NCBI GenBank assembly: GCA_000432835.1
Contig: FR890371.1
Location: 138,754-202,753 of the forward strand
Reading direction: 5' to 3'
DNA: 64,000 bases
Origin: Clostridium sp. CAG:417
GTDB taxonomy: Bacteria > Bacillota_I > Bacilli_A > RF39 > UBA660
Shown here piece after piece: positions 43,362 to 52,930 of this stretch. Position 1 is the stretch's first letter. Each line of letters starts with the position of its first letter. Under the pieces are notes generated by a model. It saw only the letters and a list, made by a program, of their open reading frames with translations. It did not search any database and was not told the origin of the DNA. Both the position numbers and the translations under genes were made by a program.

Positions 43362-44531
43362 TTACTCTAATTCATCTAATACACTAATTCCAATTTCTGT
43401 TTTTTCTAGATTAAAGTTATCAGCTATAGTAGCTCCAATGGCTCCTAATGAACTTAATTCAGGCAATTTTTTAGGAGTAAAGAAACTTCTACTATAAAAT
43501 ATAACAGGAACATTTTCTCTTGTATGATAATTTCCTTCAAACGTTGGATCATTACCATGATCAGCTGTAATAATTAATAAATCATCCATTTCAAGTTTAT
43601 TTAAAATTATTGGAATTTCAACGTCCAATTCCTCTAAAGCTTTTTGATAGCCCTCTACATCACGGTTATGACCATAATTGCTATCAAAGTCATTTAAATT
43701 TACCATACAAAGACCAGTAAATTTTTTATCCATAATATCTAAAAGTTTATTGATTGCTTCCATATTATCCGATATTTTAATTGACTTATTAATCCCCTCT
43801 TTATCAAAAATATCATTAACCTTACCTATTCCTATAACATTATATTTATTTTCACTAAGAGAGTTTAAAATGGTTCTTTTAGGAGGCTTTATACTATAAT
43901 CTTTTCTTCCAGCATTAATTAATCTGAAATGTCCAACTTTACCGGTAAATGGTCTAGCAATTACTCTAGCTACTTTCCAGTCTTCACGCATTGTAAGAGC
44001 TCTGATTTTTTCACAGTATTCATATAAGGTTGCTATCGGAACAGCATCCTCATGAGCAGCAACCTGTAGATCAGAATCTGCAGAAGTATAAACAATTAGA
44101 GAACCGTAATTTAGTTCCAACTCCCCTAGCTCATTTATAATATCTATACTATTGCCACAAGGTTTATTACCAATTATTCTCCTACCTGTAATATTTTCAA
44201 TACTATCTAATATTTCGTTAGGAAATCCTTCATTAAATGTTTTAAATACAGTATCTGATAAAATACCCATCATTTCATAATGTCCATTTAAGCTATCTTT
44301 TCCAATATTATTTGGTTTAGCAATAGTATAATAGGCATCCACATTTTCATTTTCATCCATATTTATAGTATTTAGGAGCCCTATTTTCTTAAGATTTGGA
44401 ATGAATAGGTCAGTTTGTTCTAATATGTGCCCCAATGTATTAGCGCCTTTGGAATTATACTTTGAAGCATCATCTGCCTCCCCTACTCCTAAGGAGTCTA
44501 ATATCATTAAAAATATTCGTTTAAATTTCAT
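43362..44531 (-). CDS. deoB: Phosphopentomutase
   Basis: Interconverts ribose/deoxyribose 1- and 5-phosphates in nucleoside catabolism. Alkaline-phosphatase fold with metal motifs FLMILDSLGVGEADDA at the N-terminus, NKPCGNSID, YTSADSDLQVAAHE, and the C-terminal IITADHGNDPTF and GNYHTRENVPV. I choose ATG 44531, preceded by AAAGGTGAATTTT; it starts 1 nt after the xerD stop. The pair xerD-deoB (ripX-drm) is conserved in Bacillus. 389 residues. Confidence 0.95.
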   Translation of the reverse strand: MKFKRIFLMILDSLGVGEADDASKYNSKGANTLGHILEQTDLFIPNLKKIGLLNTINMDENENVDAYYTIAKPNNIGKDSLNGHYEMMGILSDTVFKTFNEGFPNEILDSIENITGRRIIGNKPCGNSIDIINELGELELNYGSLIVYTSADSDLQVAAHEDAVPIATLYEYCEKIRALTMREDWKVARVIARPFTGKVGHFRLINAGRKDYSIKPPKRTILNSLSENKYNVIGIGKVNDIFDKEGINKSIKISDNMEAINKLLDIMDKKFTGLCMVNLNDFDSNYGHNRDVEGYQKALEELDVEIPIILNKLEMDDLLIITADHGNDPTFEGNYHTRENVPVIFYSRSFFTPKKLPELSSLGAIGATIADNFNLEKTEIGISVLDELE

Positions 44532-44532
44532 T

Positions 44533-45444
44533 TTAAAATTCACCTTTATCTTTCTTCTCACGAGGATGATATTCGTTATAGTCGTGGGTAACTTTTTGAT
44601 TTGTTACATGAGTATACATTCTAGTTGTAGAAATATCAGAATGCCCTAACATTTCTTGAATACTCTTCAGATCAGCTCCACCTTCTAAAAGATGAGTTGC
44701 AAAGGAATGTCTAAGAGTATGAGGAGATGCTTCTACATTTAGATGTTTTTCTTCTAATAAGTTTTTTAATATTTTAAAGAATCCTTGTCGTGTAATCCCT
44801 TTCCCATGATTATTCAAAAATAATTTCTCACATAAATTATTTTTTTCTAGTAGAGGGCGTTTTTCCATATATAAGTTTAGATAATACATGGAGTACTCTC
44901 CTAAGGGAATAATTCGTTCTTTGTTTCCTTTTCCGACTATTCGAATTATACAATTAGTAAAGTCTATATTATTTAAAGTAAGATTTACTAATTCTGATAC
45001 ACGTAATCCTGTGCCATATACTAATTCTAACATGGCTTTATTGCGATAGTCAAATGGAGTTAGAAGATTGATATCTAATAAGGTATTAATGTCATCCATG
45101 GATAAAGTTTTGGCGATGGTCTTTTTTAGTTTTGGCCTTTTAATACCTAAAGTTACATTTATTGGAGCAATTTTTTCTTTTTCCAAATAGGCATGATAGT
45201 TTTTAATAGTTGTTAATTTTCTAGCGACGGTTGTTATTTCATCATGATCTTTTTTTTGAAGATATTCTATAAACTCTATTACATCGGCTGAACTAATTTT
45301 TTCGGGATTAGAAATATTTTTTTGATGTAAGAACGCTTTATACATATTCAAATCATTTTTATATGACAAATAAGTGTTATCTGATAATCCTTTATCAATT
45401 AAGCAATAGTTTAGAAAATCTGTGATTGATTCTTCTAGATCCAT
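44533..45444 (-). CDS. xerD: Tyrosine recombinase XerD
   Basis: Site-specific recombinase for chromosome dimer resolution at dif. N-terminal SAM-like core-binding domain (LSDNTYLSYKNDLNMYKAFL) and catalytic domain with ARG in YGTGLRVSELVNL, Lys in IVGKGNKERI, HxxR in PHTLRHSFATHL, His in QEMLGHSDISTTRMYTH with the nucleophile Tyr. I choose ATG 45444 over 45450 and GTG 45453 because of spacing from AAGGGTG. About 303 residues. Being upstream of deoB and close to the dif-like site supports XerD rather than a phage integrase. Confidence 0.93.
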   Translation of the reverse strand: MDLEESITDFLNYCLIDKGLSDNTYLSYKNDLNMYKAFLHQKNISNPEKISSADVIEFIEYLQKKDHDEITTVARKLTTIKNYHAYLEKEKIAPINVTLGIKRPKLKKTIAKTLSMDDINTLLDINLLTPFDYRNKAMLELVYGTGLRVSELVNLTLNNIDFTNCIIRIVGKGNKERIIPLGEYSMYYLNLYMEKRPLLEKNNLCEKLFLNNHGKGITRQGFFKILKNLLEEKHLNVEASPHTLRHSFATHLLEGGADLKSIQEMLGHSDISTTRMYTHVTNQKVTHDYNEYHPREKKDKGEF

Positions 45445-45482
45445 TTTCATCACCCTTATTATTATATAAAATTATTAGATTT

Positions 45483-45511
45483 TTTACAATAAGCGTTTTT
45501 TTTGATACAAT
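45483..45511 (+). promoter_or_regulatory. Promoter of rarA
   Basis: TTTACA (45483-45488), 17-bp spacer, TACAAT (45506-45511); ATG at 45529. Confidence 0.75.
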
Positions 45512-45528
45512 ATATGCAGGTGATTATT

Positions 45529-46749
45529 ATGGATAAACCTTTAGCTTTAAAACTTGCTCCTGTAGGTATGGATGATATTGTCGGTCAAAGACATTTGATA
45601 GGTAAAGATAAAATACTTACGAACTTGGTTAAGAATAAGAAGTTATTCTCAATGATTTTGTATGGTAAACCTGGAATTGGTAAAACCAGTATCGCTAATG
45701 CTATGGTGCATGATTTAGGAGTGAGATATCGTTTTTTAAACGCTACTGTTAATACTAAAAAGGATTTGGATATTGTTATTGAAGAGGCCAAAATGTATGA
45801 TGGTCTTGTTTTAATAATGGATGAAATTCATAGATTAAATAAAGATAAACAAGATATTCTTCTTCCTCAATTAGAAAGTGGTTTGATAACCTTGATAGGA
45901 ATGACTACTTCTAATCCATATCACGCTATTAATCCTGCTATTAGAAGTAGATGTCAGCTATTTGAATTAAAAGAGTTAGAATATGAGGATATAATGACTG
46001 GACTTAATCGTGCCATTAAACATCCCGATCTAAAAGGAATAAGTATTAGTAATGAGTGTTTGTCCTTAATAGCAAAACTTTCTGGAAATGATTTAAGGTA
46101 TGCCTATAATCTACTAGAAATTAGTTATTATGCTAGTGAGGATAAGGTTATAACCGAGGATAAAATACGCTTGATTAATAATAAACCTGTCTTTTTTTCT
46201 GATAAAAATGGCGATGGACATTATGATGTTTTGAGTGGGTTTCAAAAGTCTATTAGGGGTAGTGATGTTAATGCTAGCCTGCATTATTTAGGTAGATTAA
46301 TATATGAGGGAGATTTGGATTCTATATATCGCAGAATGAGTGTGATTGCCTATGAAGATATAGGACTTGCTAATCCTGCTATAGGTCCTAGAGTGGATGC
46401 TGCAATTAATGCGGCCGAAAGAGTTGGCCTTCCAGAAGCAAGAATTCCTCTTGCTGAAATAGTTGTAGAAATGGCTCTTTCTCCTAAAAGTAATACAGCT
46501 CATGTGGCATTGGACGAAGCTCTTGATGACATTTATAAAGGAAATGTAGGCTCTATTCCTAATCATATAAAAACTAATTCACCTCTTTATAAATATCCAC
46601 ATGACTATAAAGGTTCATATGTAGTCCAACAATATTTACCGGATAGAATAAAAAATAAGGAGTATTATAATCCAAAAAGTATAGGATATGAAGTTAATTT
46701 TAAGCAAGTTTATGATAGATTAAAAAAAATTAATAAAGAAACCAAATAA
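45529..46749 (+). CDS. rarA: Replication-associated recombination ATPase RarA (MgsA)
   Basis: AAA+ ATPase acting at stalled replication forks. Walker A YGKPGIGKTSIA, Walker B LIMDEIHRLNKDKQD, sensor 1 LIGMTTSNPYHAINPA and arginine finger region SRCQLFELKEL; C-terminal MgsA domain with RRMSVIAYEDIGLANP and LPEARIPLAEIVVEMALSPK. Start ATG 45529 with AGGTGATTATT upstream. 406 residues. One of only three plus-strand genes right of dif. Confidence 0.95.
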   Translation: MDKPLALKLAPVGMDDIVGQRHLIGKDKILTNLVKNKKLFSMILYGKPGIGKTSIANAMVHDLGVRYRFLNATVNTKKDLDIVIEEAKMYDGLVLIMDEIHRLNKDKQDILLPQLESGLITLIGMTTSNPYHAINPAIRSRCQLFELKELEYEDIMTGLNRAIKHPDLKGISISNECLSLIAKLSGNDLRYAYNLLEISYYASEDKVITEDKIRLINNKPVFFSDKNGDGHYDVLSGFQKSIRGSDVNASLHYLGRLIYEGDLDSIYRRMSVIAYEDIGLANPAIGPRVDAAINAAERVGLPEARIPLAEIVVEMALSPKSNTAHVALDEALDDIYKGNVGSIPNHIKTNSPLYKYPHDYKGSYVVQQYLPDRIKNKEYYNPKSIGYEVNFKQVYDRLKKINKETK

Positions 46750-46769
46750 CAGTAATTATTTGGTTTTTT
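46741..46769. terminator. Bidirectional terminator rarA / ABC exporter
   Basis: ACCAAATAA (46741-46749) pairs with TTATTTGGT (46756-46764) around CAGTAA, then T run. Both stop codons lie in the stem. Confidence 0.85.
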
Positions 46770-48501
46770 CTTCATATTTATATAGTTCTTGATATTTAGG
46801 ACAGCTTTTTAATAGTTCGCTATGTGTTCCTGTATCTATTATTTTTCCCTCATCTATTACTATTATTCTGTCACAGTTAATGACTGTAGACAAGCGATGG
46901 GCTATAATTAGAATAGTTGTATTTCTATTTATTTTTTCTATGGCTGTTTGAATATTTTTTTGAGTAATGTTGTCAACTGAACTTGTAGCTTCATCTAGTA
47001 ATAATATGTTACTTTGTTTTAATAAGCTTCTAGCAATAGAAAGTCGTTGTTTTTCACCACCAGATAAGATAACTCCACCCTCTCCTACTATAGTGTCAAA
47101 TCCTTTATCAAATTCCATTATTCTATCATAAATATCAGCTTGTTTACAGGCAGTAATAACTTCTTCCATCGTAGCTTCTTCGTTAGCAATTTTTAAGTTT
47201 TCTAGAATAGTAAAGTTGAAAATATAGGGACTTTGAGGTATTAGAGATATTTTACTTCTTAATGATTTATAGGATATTTCATTTATATCAATATCGTCAA
47301 TGTAAATTTTTTTATTTTCAACAGGGTAAAGTTTTACTATTAGATTGAATAAGGTGCTTTTACCACTACCGCTTTGACCAACGAAGCCAATTCTTTCGCC
47401 AGGATTTATTGTAAATGAAATATTTTGTAAAACTTTATGATGCTGTTGATATGCAAAATTGACATTATTAAACTCTATTTTTCCTTGGATATTATTTAGA
47501 TCGAGACCACCTGGTCTTTCCTTCTTAAAGTGATCACCAAGTATTTCAAATACCCTAGTAGCACTTAAGTTATAATCTTTTATTTGGTTTACAAATCTAT
47601 TATAAAAAGATAATAGGTTTTCTATTCTTTTGCGATACATATATAAGATTATAAAATTAGAAATAGTCAAAAGTTTTTTTGAGGTTAAAAATGTTCCTAA
47701 AATGATAAAGGTAACATCAAAAAAATCTCTTATAGTAAAGGAAAGTAATCTGTATTTTTCAGTCTGTTTTTTGATTTCATATCCTTCTTTAGTTATTTTA
47801 TTAATTTCCTTGCTTGTTTTTTTTAATACACTATTGTTACCGGCTAACTTTATATCTTTTATTCCTCTGATTAATTCTGCTGTTAAACCTGTTGCTTTTT
47901 CAGTTAAATCTCTATATTTTTTACTTCTTTTGTAGTAAATATCCCTATCCTTTTTATTGATATAGCCAATTATAAGTGATGTAGCGATGAAATATATAAA
48001 TATGTATGGGCTAATTATGAAAGATGCTGCAAGTATTCCAACGTTAGAAATAAAATCTACAAAGGATGAGGTTAAATCTGAAAAAATATTGGTAATCCTT
48101 CCAGTATCATTTTTAATTCTATCAATAAAAATGCCGGTATTATTTTTATCAGTTTCCGATGTTTCAATTCTAAAAGTTTCTCTTAGCATTTCTAGTCTTA
48201 CTTCCGTTATTATTTTAGTCATACATTTTTCTGAAATAAGATTAAAAGTAAAGCTAATAATATTTCTTGTTGCTTCTACTAGAAAAATAAATAAAGCTAT
48301 ATTTAATAGTTTATCTAATGCTTTATTTGATAAATTAAGAAGAAGCTTCGCTGATAATATGGGAGTTAGTACTCCAATTAAAGATAATATAATAGATAAT
48401 ATAAGCATGGGGATAATTATTTTTTTCTGTTTTTTAATAAAATACCATGACATTTTAAAGTTGTTTTTAGTTTCGTTAAACCCTTCTTTAATTTTAGACA
48501 T
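46756..48501 (-). CDS. ABC exporter, fused membrane and ATP-binding domains
   Basis: 581-residue half-transporter: six-helix permease domain (about 25-320) and nucleotide-binding domain with Walker A GFVGQSGSGKSTLFN, Q-loop LIPQSPYIFN, signature ILSGGEKQRLSIARSLLKQ, Walker B ILLLDEATSSVD and switch His in IIAHRLSTV. It works as a homodimer or heterodimer to export lipids, peptides or drugs; substrate unknown. Separated from holA by a terminator, so its own transcription unit. RBS GGTGGTGA. Confidence 0.93.
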   Translation of the reverse strand: MSKIKEGFNETKNNFKMSWYFIKKQKKIIIPMLILSIILSLIGVLTPILSAKLLLNLSNKALDKLLNIALFIFLVEATRNIISFTFNLISEKCMTKIITEVRLEMLRETFRIETSETDKNNTGIFIDRIKNDTGRITNIFSDLTSSFVDFISNVGILAASFIISPYIFIYFIATSLIIGYINKKDRDIYYKRSKKYRDLTEKATGLTAELIRGIKDIKLAGNNSVLKKTSKEINKITKEGYEIKKQTEKYRLLSFTIRDFFDVTFIILGTFLTSKKLLTISNFIILYMYRKRIENLLSFYNRFVNQIKDYNLSATRVFEILGDHFKKERPGGLDLNNIQGKIEFNNVNFAYQQHHKVLQNISFTINPGERIGFVGQSGSGKSTLFNLIVKLYPVENKKIYIDDIDINEISYKSLRSKISLIPQSPYIFNFTILENLKIANEEATMEEVITACKQADIYDRIMEFDKGFDTIVGEGGVILSGGEKQRLSIARSLLKQSNILLLDEATSSVDNITQKNIQTAIEKINRNTTILIIAHRLSTVINCDRIIVIDEGKIIDTGTHSELLKSCPKYQELYKYEEKTK

Positions 48502-48533
48502 TTTTTCACCACCATTTATTATATTATAACATA

Positions 48534-48559
48534 AAAAATAAAACCTCGATTGAGGTTTT
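48534..48559 (-). terminator. Intrinsic terminator of holA (alaS operon)
   Basis: AAAACCTC (48540-48547) pairs with GAGGTTTT (48552-48559), minus-strand continuation ATTTTTTATG gives the T tract. Confidence 0.8.
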
Positions 48560-49484
48560 AATTATTAATAATATACATGAATATAGCATCTTTATTATCA
48601 ATTTGTCCTGATTTAATTTTGTAGTCAATATTACTTAAATTTTTAATCATATTACAAACATCTTTTTTATTAGAATATCTAAGTAGCTCTTTTGTTTTCT
48701 CTATACGATATGGGTGAATATTTAGAGTTGCAGCTATATCTTTGTTGGAATAGTTTTTTTCACTAAACATAATTATTTGAATCATAAGACGTAGTTGACT
48801 TTCCAAAAGACCAATTAGGGCTATGTCATCGACATTATACTTTTTTAGTTTTTCGTATTTTATTATAGCCCTTTTTTTATCTTTGATGGCAATATCTTTT
48901 ATAAGATCAAATACTATTTGAGTACTTTCACCAATATGTTTTATGACAATAGTTTCAACATCTTCCTTAGTTATCTTTTTGGTATCAAATTTGTATTGTT
49001 TTAACTTGTCACATTCACTTTTTATAATATCTATATTATTGTTAGAATATTCAATTAGTTTAGTAATTACCCCTGCTTCAACTTCGTATCCTTGTAAGAT
49101 GTTTTTTATTTCTTTGTTGAGGTCGGTTTCTAATTTTATATAGTTAGTTTTTTTCTTTAATTCTTTATTTATTTTTTTGGTAGCATTAAATTTTGTGGTA
49201 GTAAGTATTAATAAATTGTCATTATTAGGATTATCTAAATACTTTAAAAGATGTTTTGTATCTTGATTGTCTTCTAATAAATTAATGTTTTTTATAATAA
49301 TTACTTTTTGTTCTGTTAAGAAAGAATAAGTATCTAAGTCTAACAAGGCATTATATAAGTCTTCTTCTTCTAAATCGTAGTTTGTGATGCTAGCGTTTTC
49401 AAATTTGGTGCTACTAATTATATCTTTTAGTTTTTCTTGAAAAAGATAGTAATTATCATAAACTAATAAATAATTATTCTTCAT
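48558..49484 (-). CDS. holA: DNA polymerase III delta subunit (HolA)
   Basis: Clamp-loader subunit that opens the sliding clamp. The pattern MKNNYLLVYDNYYLFQEKLK, then SFLTEQKVIIIKNINLL and NLLILTTTKFNATKKINKEL, is typical of Firmicute YqeN/HolA, with a C-terminal helical domain. 308 residues. It overlaps the end of alaS by 11 nt and is the last gene of the T-box-controlled operon. In Bacillus, holA lies near rpsT instead. Confidence 0.85.
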   Translation of the reverse strand: MKNNYLLVYDNYYLFQEKLKDIISSTKFENASITNYDLEEEDLYNALLDLDTYSFLTEQKVIIIKNINLLEDNQDTKHLLKYLDNPNNDNLLILTTTKFNATKKINKELKKKTNYIKLETDLNKEIKNILQGYEVEAGVITKLIEYSNNNIDIIKSECDKLKQYKFDTKKITKEDVETIVIKHIGESTQIVFDLIKDIAIKDKKRAIIKYEKLKKYNVDDIALIGLLESQLRLMIQIIMFSEKNYSNKDIAATLNIHPYRIEKTKELLRYSNKKDVCNMIKNLSNIDYKIKSGQIDNKDAIFMYIINN

Positions 49485-52167
49485 CTAATAATACTTTCTT
49501 TACATGTTTGATAATTTCTTCAATGGCTGTATCAGTTTTTCCACCACCTTGAGCAAAGGTTTTACTTCCACCACCATTACCGCCTGAGCTTACTGAAGCA
49601 TCTTTTACAATTAGTCCAGCATTAGCGTGACAGTTGCTACGACAAACGAAATTAACTGCGCCATTATCACCTTTGTTGATGAAGAAAACGCAACCAGGAT
49701 TAATTTCATTAACAATGCTATCGGCAATTGATTTTAATAATTGAGTATCCATATGATCTGTTTCCATAATTAAACCTTTTACATTGTTATAGGTTTCAAC
49801 ATTTTTACGGTATACATCTAGATTATTTAGAGTAAGTTTTTCTCTTTCAGCAAAATACTTTTTCTCTAGTTCTTTTACTTCTGTTTGAACGTAAGATAAT
49901 TTATTTTGATTGTAAACTATATCCTTATAACTATTTGCTTTAATGTTATCTAATTCTACATCAAAGTCTAATGTAATACCATATTTCTTAGCTTCATCTA
50001 GGATACCACGAGCTTTCATTAGAAGTTTTATTGTTTCGTCGTTATATGGTTTTATAATGTCATATAAAGTATTTTCAATTCTTGTGTTTGTACAAGCTTC
50101 TATACGATATGTATTACTGCCTTTAGATTCATAAGAGTAGATGGCAAATTTTTTAATATTACCTGTATTACTTGTATGGGTTCCACCACATAGTTCCATT
50201 GCTTTACCCATTTTAACAACGCGAACCATTGCACCATATTTTTCACTAAATAAAGCCATAGCGCCTAATTGTTTTGCTTTATCTAAAGGCATAACTTCTG
50301 TTGAAACAATATATTTTTCGGCAATTAGTTTATTTACCATATCTTCAACAGCTATTACTTTTTCATCTGTAAGCTTTTTAGAGTATGTAAAATCCAATCT
50401 AAGGCGTTCATTATCTACGTAACTTCCTGCTTGATGTACATCACCTTCTAGAGTTGTTCTAAGAGCATAATGTAATAAGTGAACACTACTATGATTTTCT
50501 TCTATTTGTTTTCTTCTTTCTTTATCTAGTACTAGTTCGCATTCATCATCTTTTGAAATAACTCCGTCTAGAAGTTTAACTTTATGAATATTTTGACCGT
50601 TTGGGCCTTTAAAAACGTCTAATACACGAGCTTTAAAGTTTTTACCAACAATCATACCGGTATCACTTACTTGTCCTCCTGCTTGGGCATAAAAACAAGT
50701 TCTCTTTAAAGCTATATATCCATCATGATCTAATGTATCTATAGTTTGATCTTTTGAGAATATAGCTAAAACATTAGTTTTAAGACGATAAATACCATAG
50801 ACGAATGTTGATTCTTCAGTGAAGTCTAAAAGTACTTTCTTTTGACTAGCCATAGCCGTTTTGGTTTTTGAAGCCTCACGGGCTTGTTCTTTTTGAACTT
50901 GCATATATTTATCAAACTCTTCTTTACTAGTTGTATATCCTAATTCGTGTAGATACTCTTCAGTTAATTCAAATGGGAAACCATATGTATCATATAATTT
51001 AAAGGCATCATTACCACTGATAGTACCATCTGTTGAGTTTTTTACCAATTGTTTTAGTATTCTTTCACCATCAGTTAAAGTTTTTAGGAATAGTTTTTCT
51101 TCTTCAAGAATTAAGGCTTCAACAACGGCGCGTTTTTCTACAAGATATGGATATGCTTCTTTCATAGTATCGATTACTGATGAAACAAGTTTATACATAA
51201 ATGGTTCATTTAAACCTAGTTTTCTTCCGAATCTTTCACTACGGCGAAGTAGACGTCTAAGGACATACCCTCTACCAGCATTATCAAAGAATGCACCATC
51301 ACTTAAAGCGAATGTTAAAGCTCTGATATGATCTGCAATTACTTTAATTGGTGTTTGTCCATTATATTTAACACCACTCATTTTTTCTATACTTTCAATA
51401 ATTGGTTGAAATAAATCGGTTTCAAAGTTTGAATCGACATCTTGAAATACTAGACACCAACGTTCAAGACCTGCTCCAGTATCAATGTTTTTATGTGGAA
51501 GCTCTTTATAGTCTTCTCTTTTAACATTTGGCTCTTGATTATATTGGCTAAATACATTGTTCCATATTTCAATATAACGTTCTTGTTCTTCATCTTTTTT
51601 GAATTTTTCTAAAGCATCATGGTCTTTATCATATTTTTCACCACGGTCATAAAAGATTTCACTATCCGGACCACAAGGACCTTTTCCTATTTCCCAAAAG
51701 TTTTCATCTAATCGAATAATGTGATCTTCTAACATACCCATTTCAATCCATTTATTATAAGCTTCATTGTCACCTGTATATATTGTGACATAAAGTTTTT
51801 CAATTGGAATAGCAAACCATTTTTCAGATGTTAGTAATTCATAAGCAAATTCAATGGCTTCATTTTTGAAATAGTCTCCAATCGAAAAGTTACCCATCAT
51901 TTCGAAGAATGTTTGATGTCTTTTAGTCACTCCAACATTTTCAATGTCATTTGTTCTAATACATTTTTGGATACTTGTTAATCTTTTACATTCTGGTATT
52001 TTAGTTCCATCGAAGTATTTTTTTAGTGGTGTTACTCCGGCATTTATCCATAGTAAGCTGTCATCATCAATAGGTATCAAGGGTGCACTTTCTATTATTT
52101 GATGATGTTTACTTGTAAAAAATTTAAACCACATTTCTCTTATTTCTACATGTGTCATTTTTCTCAT
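49474..52167 (-). CDS. alaS: Alanyl-tRNA synthetase
   Basis: Class II synthetase charging tRNA-Ala, with editing. Catalytic domain MTHVEIREMWFKFFTSKHHQ, FFEMMGNFSIGDYF, GYVLRRLLRRSERFGRKL; editing domain zinc ligands in NHSSVHLLHYALR and CGGTHTSNTGNIKKF; C-Ala domain ending VSSGGNGGGSKTFAQGGGKT. 897 residues, full length. Start ATG 52167 with AAGGGAG 9 nt upstream. Controlled by the T-box leader at 52748-52921 through the intervening kinase gene. Confidence 0.97.
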   Translation of the reverse strand: MRKMTHVEIREMWFKFFTSKHHQIIESAPLIPIDDDSLLWINAGVTPLKKYFDGTKIPECKRLTSIQKCIRTNDIENVGVTKRHQTFFEMMGNFSIGDYFKNEAIEFAYELLTSEKWFAIPIEKLYVTIYTGDNEAYNKWIEMGMLEDHIIRLDENFWEIGKGPCGPDSEIFYDRGEKYDKDHDALEKFKKDEEQERYIEIWNNVFSQYNQEPNVKREDYKELPHKNIDTGAGLERWCLVFQDVDSNFETDLFQPIIESIEKMSGVKYNGQTPIKVIADHIRALTFALSDGAFFDNAGRGYVLRRLLRRSERFGRKLGLNEPFMYKLVSSVIDTMKEAYPYLVEKRAVVEALILEEEKLFLKTLTDGERILKQLVKNSTDGTISGNDAFKLYDTYGFPFELTEEYLHELGYTTSKEEFDKYMQVQKEQAREASKTKTAMASQKKVLLDFTEESTFVYGIYRLKTNVLAIFSKDQTIDTLDHDGYIALKRTCFYAQAGGQVSDTGMIVGKNFKARVLDVFKGPNGQNIHKVKLLDGVISKDDECELVLDKERRKQIEENHSSVHLLHYALRTTLEGDVHQAGSYVDNERLRLDFTYSKKLTDEKVIAVEDMVNKLIAEKYIVSTEVMPLDKAKQLGAMALFSEKYGAMVRVVKMGKAMELCGGTHTSNTGNIKKFAIYSYESKGSNTYRIEACTNTRIENTLYDIIKPYNDETIKLLMKARGILDEAKKYGITLDFDVELDNIKANSYKDIVYNQNKLSYVQTEVKELEKKYFAEREKLTLNNLDVYRKNVETYNNVKGLIMETDHMDTQLLKSIADSIVNEINPGCVFFINKGDNGAVNFVCRSNCHANAGLIVKDASVSSGGNGGGSKTFAQGGGKTDTAIEEIIKHVKKVLLDEE

Positions 52168-52168
52168 A

Positions 52169-52729
52169 TTAATTTACTCCCTTCGTGTCTATTTTTTTAA
52201 GTATTTCATCTAGACGTTTTTTATATTCTTCAAGATTCCCATTATTAAGTATGTAATAGTCGGCATAGGCAATTGGTCCACCTTTGGCTATTTGTTCAAT
52301 TTCTGCGATATCTCTATCGTTTACTTCTTTTGCTGTTAAAGATCTTTCTTTTCTCTTTGCTACACGACTATATCTGATATCTTTATCAACCACGATACAA
52401 ATAATTGTTAGATTATCTTTTATTCCTTCTTTAAGAATTGCTAACTCATCCCATGAGTATAGTCCATCTAAGACTACGTTTCCTTCTTTACTCTTTTCTT
52501 TTATTTCTGGTAATAATATTTTAGCAAAAGCTCCCATACCATGTTCTTCACGTAGTTTATTACGCATCATTTTTTCGTTTTCTGGTGTTACTTCTAAGCC
52601 CTCTTCTTTTAGTTTTTTCATTGTTACTCCGCCAAAATAGACTTTGCTGTAACCCATACTTTCTAAGTAAGTACTGGCAACACTTTTACCACTCCCACTC
52701 ATTCCTACGATAGCAATAATTTTATTCAT
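52169..52729 (-). CDS. UPF0200-like (dephospho-CoA kinase-like) P-loop kinase
   Basis: 186 residues: P-loop AIVGMSGSGKSVASTYLES (from about 6), then VYFGGVTMKKLKEEGLEVTP, NKLREEHGMGAFAK, VVLDGLYSWDEL, RVAKRKERSLTAKEVNDRD and YADYYILNNGNLEEYKKRL. This matches UPF0200/archaeal AAA-type nucleotide kinases related to dephospho-CoA kinase, more than bacterial CoaE. Substrate unproven. It is the first gene after the tRNA-Ala T-box (RBS AAGAGGAGG) and stops 1 nt before alaS, so it should be induced by alanyl-tRNA shortage. Confidence 0.75.
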   Translation of the reverse strand: MNKIIAIVGMSGSGKSVASTYLESMGYSKVYFGGVTMKKLKEEGLEVTPENEKMMRNKLREEHGMGAFAKILLPEIKEKSKEGNVVLDGLYSWDELAILKEGIKDNLTIICIVVDKDIRYSRVAKRKERSLTAKEVNDRDIAEIEQIAKGGPIAYADYYILNNGNLEEYKKRLDEILKKIDTKGVN

Positions 52730-52747
52730 AAATACCTCCTCTTACAC

Positions 52748-52921
52748 AAATAAAAGACCTATTTTAGGAGGACAAGATATTGCCCGGTACCATCCTAAAG
52801 TTGGTCTTGGTTTTGATAACGGTCTCCCGAATAACTCCAAAGTAGCTTTCTGAAAAACTTATTATCTAGTTTCACCTACCCTAGACTCTCTATAAATAAT
52901 GTTTTTTCATACTTTTCTTTT
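52748..52921 (-). promoter_or_regulatory. T-box riboswitch (tRNA-Ala) of the kinase-alaS-holA operon
   Basis: Read on the minus strand: AGAGAG (52886-52891) and GGTAGGTGAAA in a Stem I-like hairpin closed by TCTAG/CTAGA; specifier candidate GCT (52846-52844) within AAAGCTACTTTGGAG, an alanine codon; T-box core TAGGATGGTACCGGGC (TGGTACC at 52792-52786), whose antiterminator is AGGA/TCCT plus GGGCAA/TTGTCC. A competing terminator joins AGACC and TTTAGGA with TCCTAAA and GGTCT, followed by TTTTATTTG. All classical parts are present, with a compact Stem I. Confidence 0.88.
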
Positions 52922-52930
52922 TCAACGTCT

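Noticed and set aside
44533..45444. Tyrosine recombinase as a prophage or integrative-element integrase
   Set aside because: It is directly followed by deoB as in Bacillus xerD-drm, has XerD length, no phage genes or att repeats are nearby, and a dif-like site is close.
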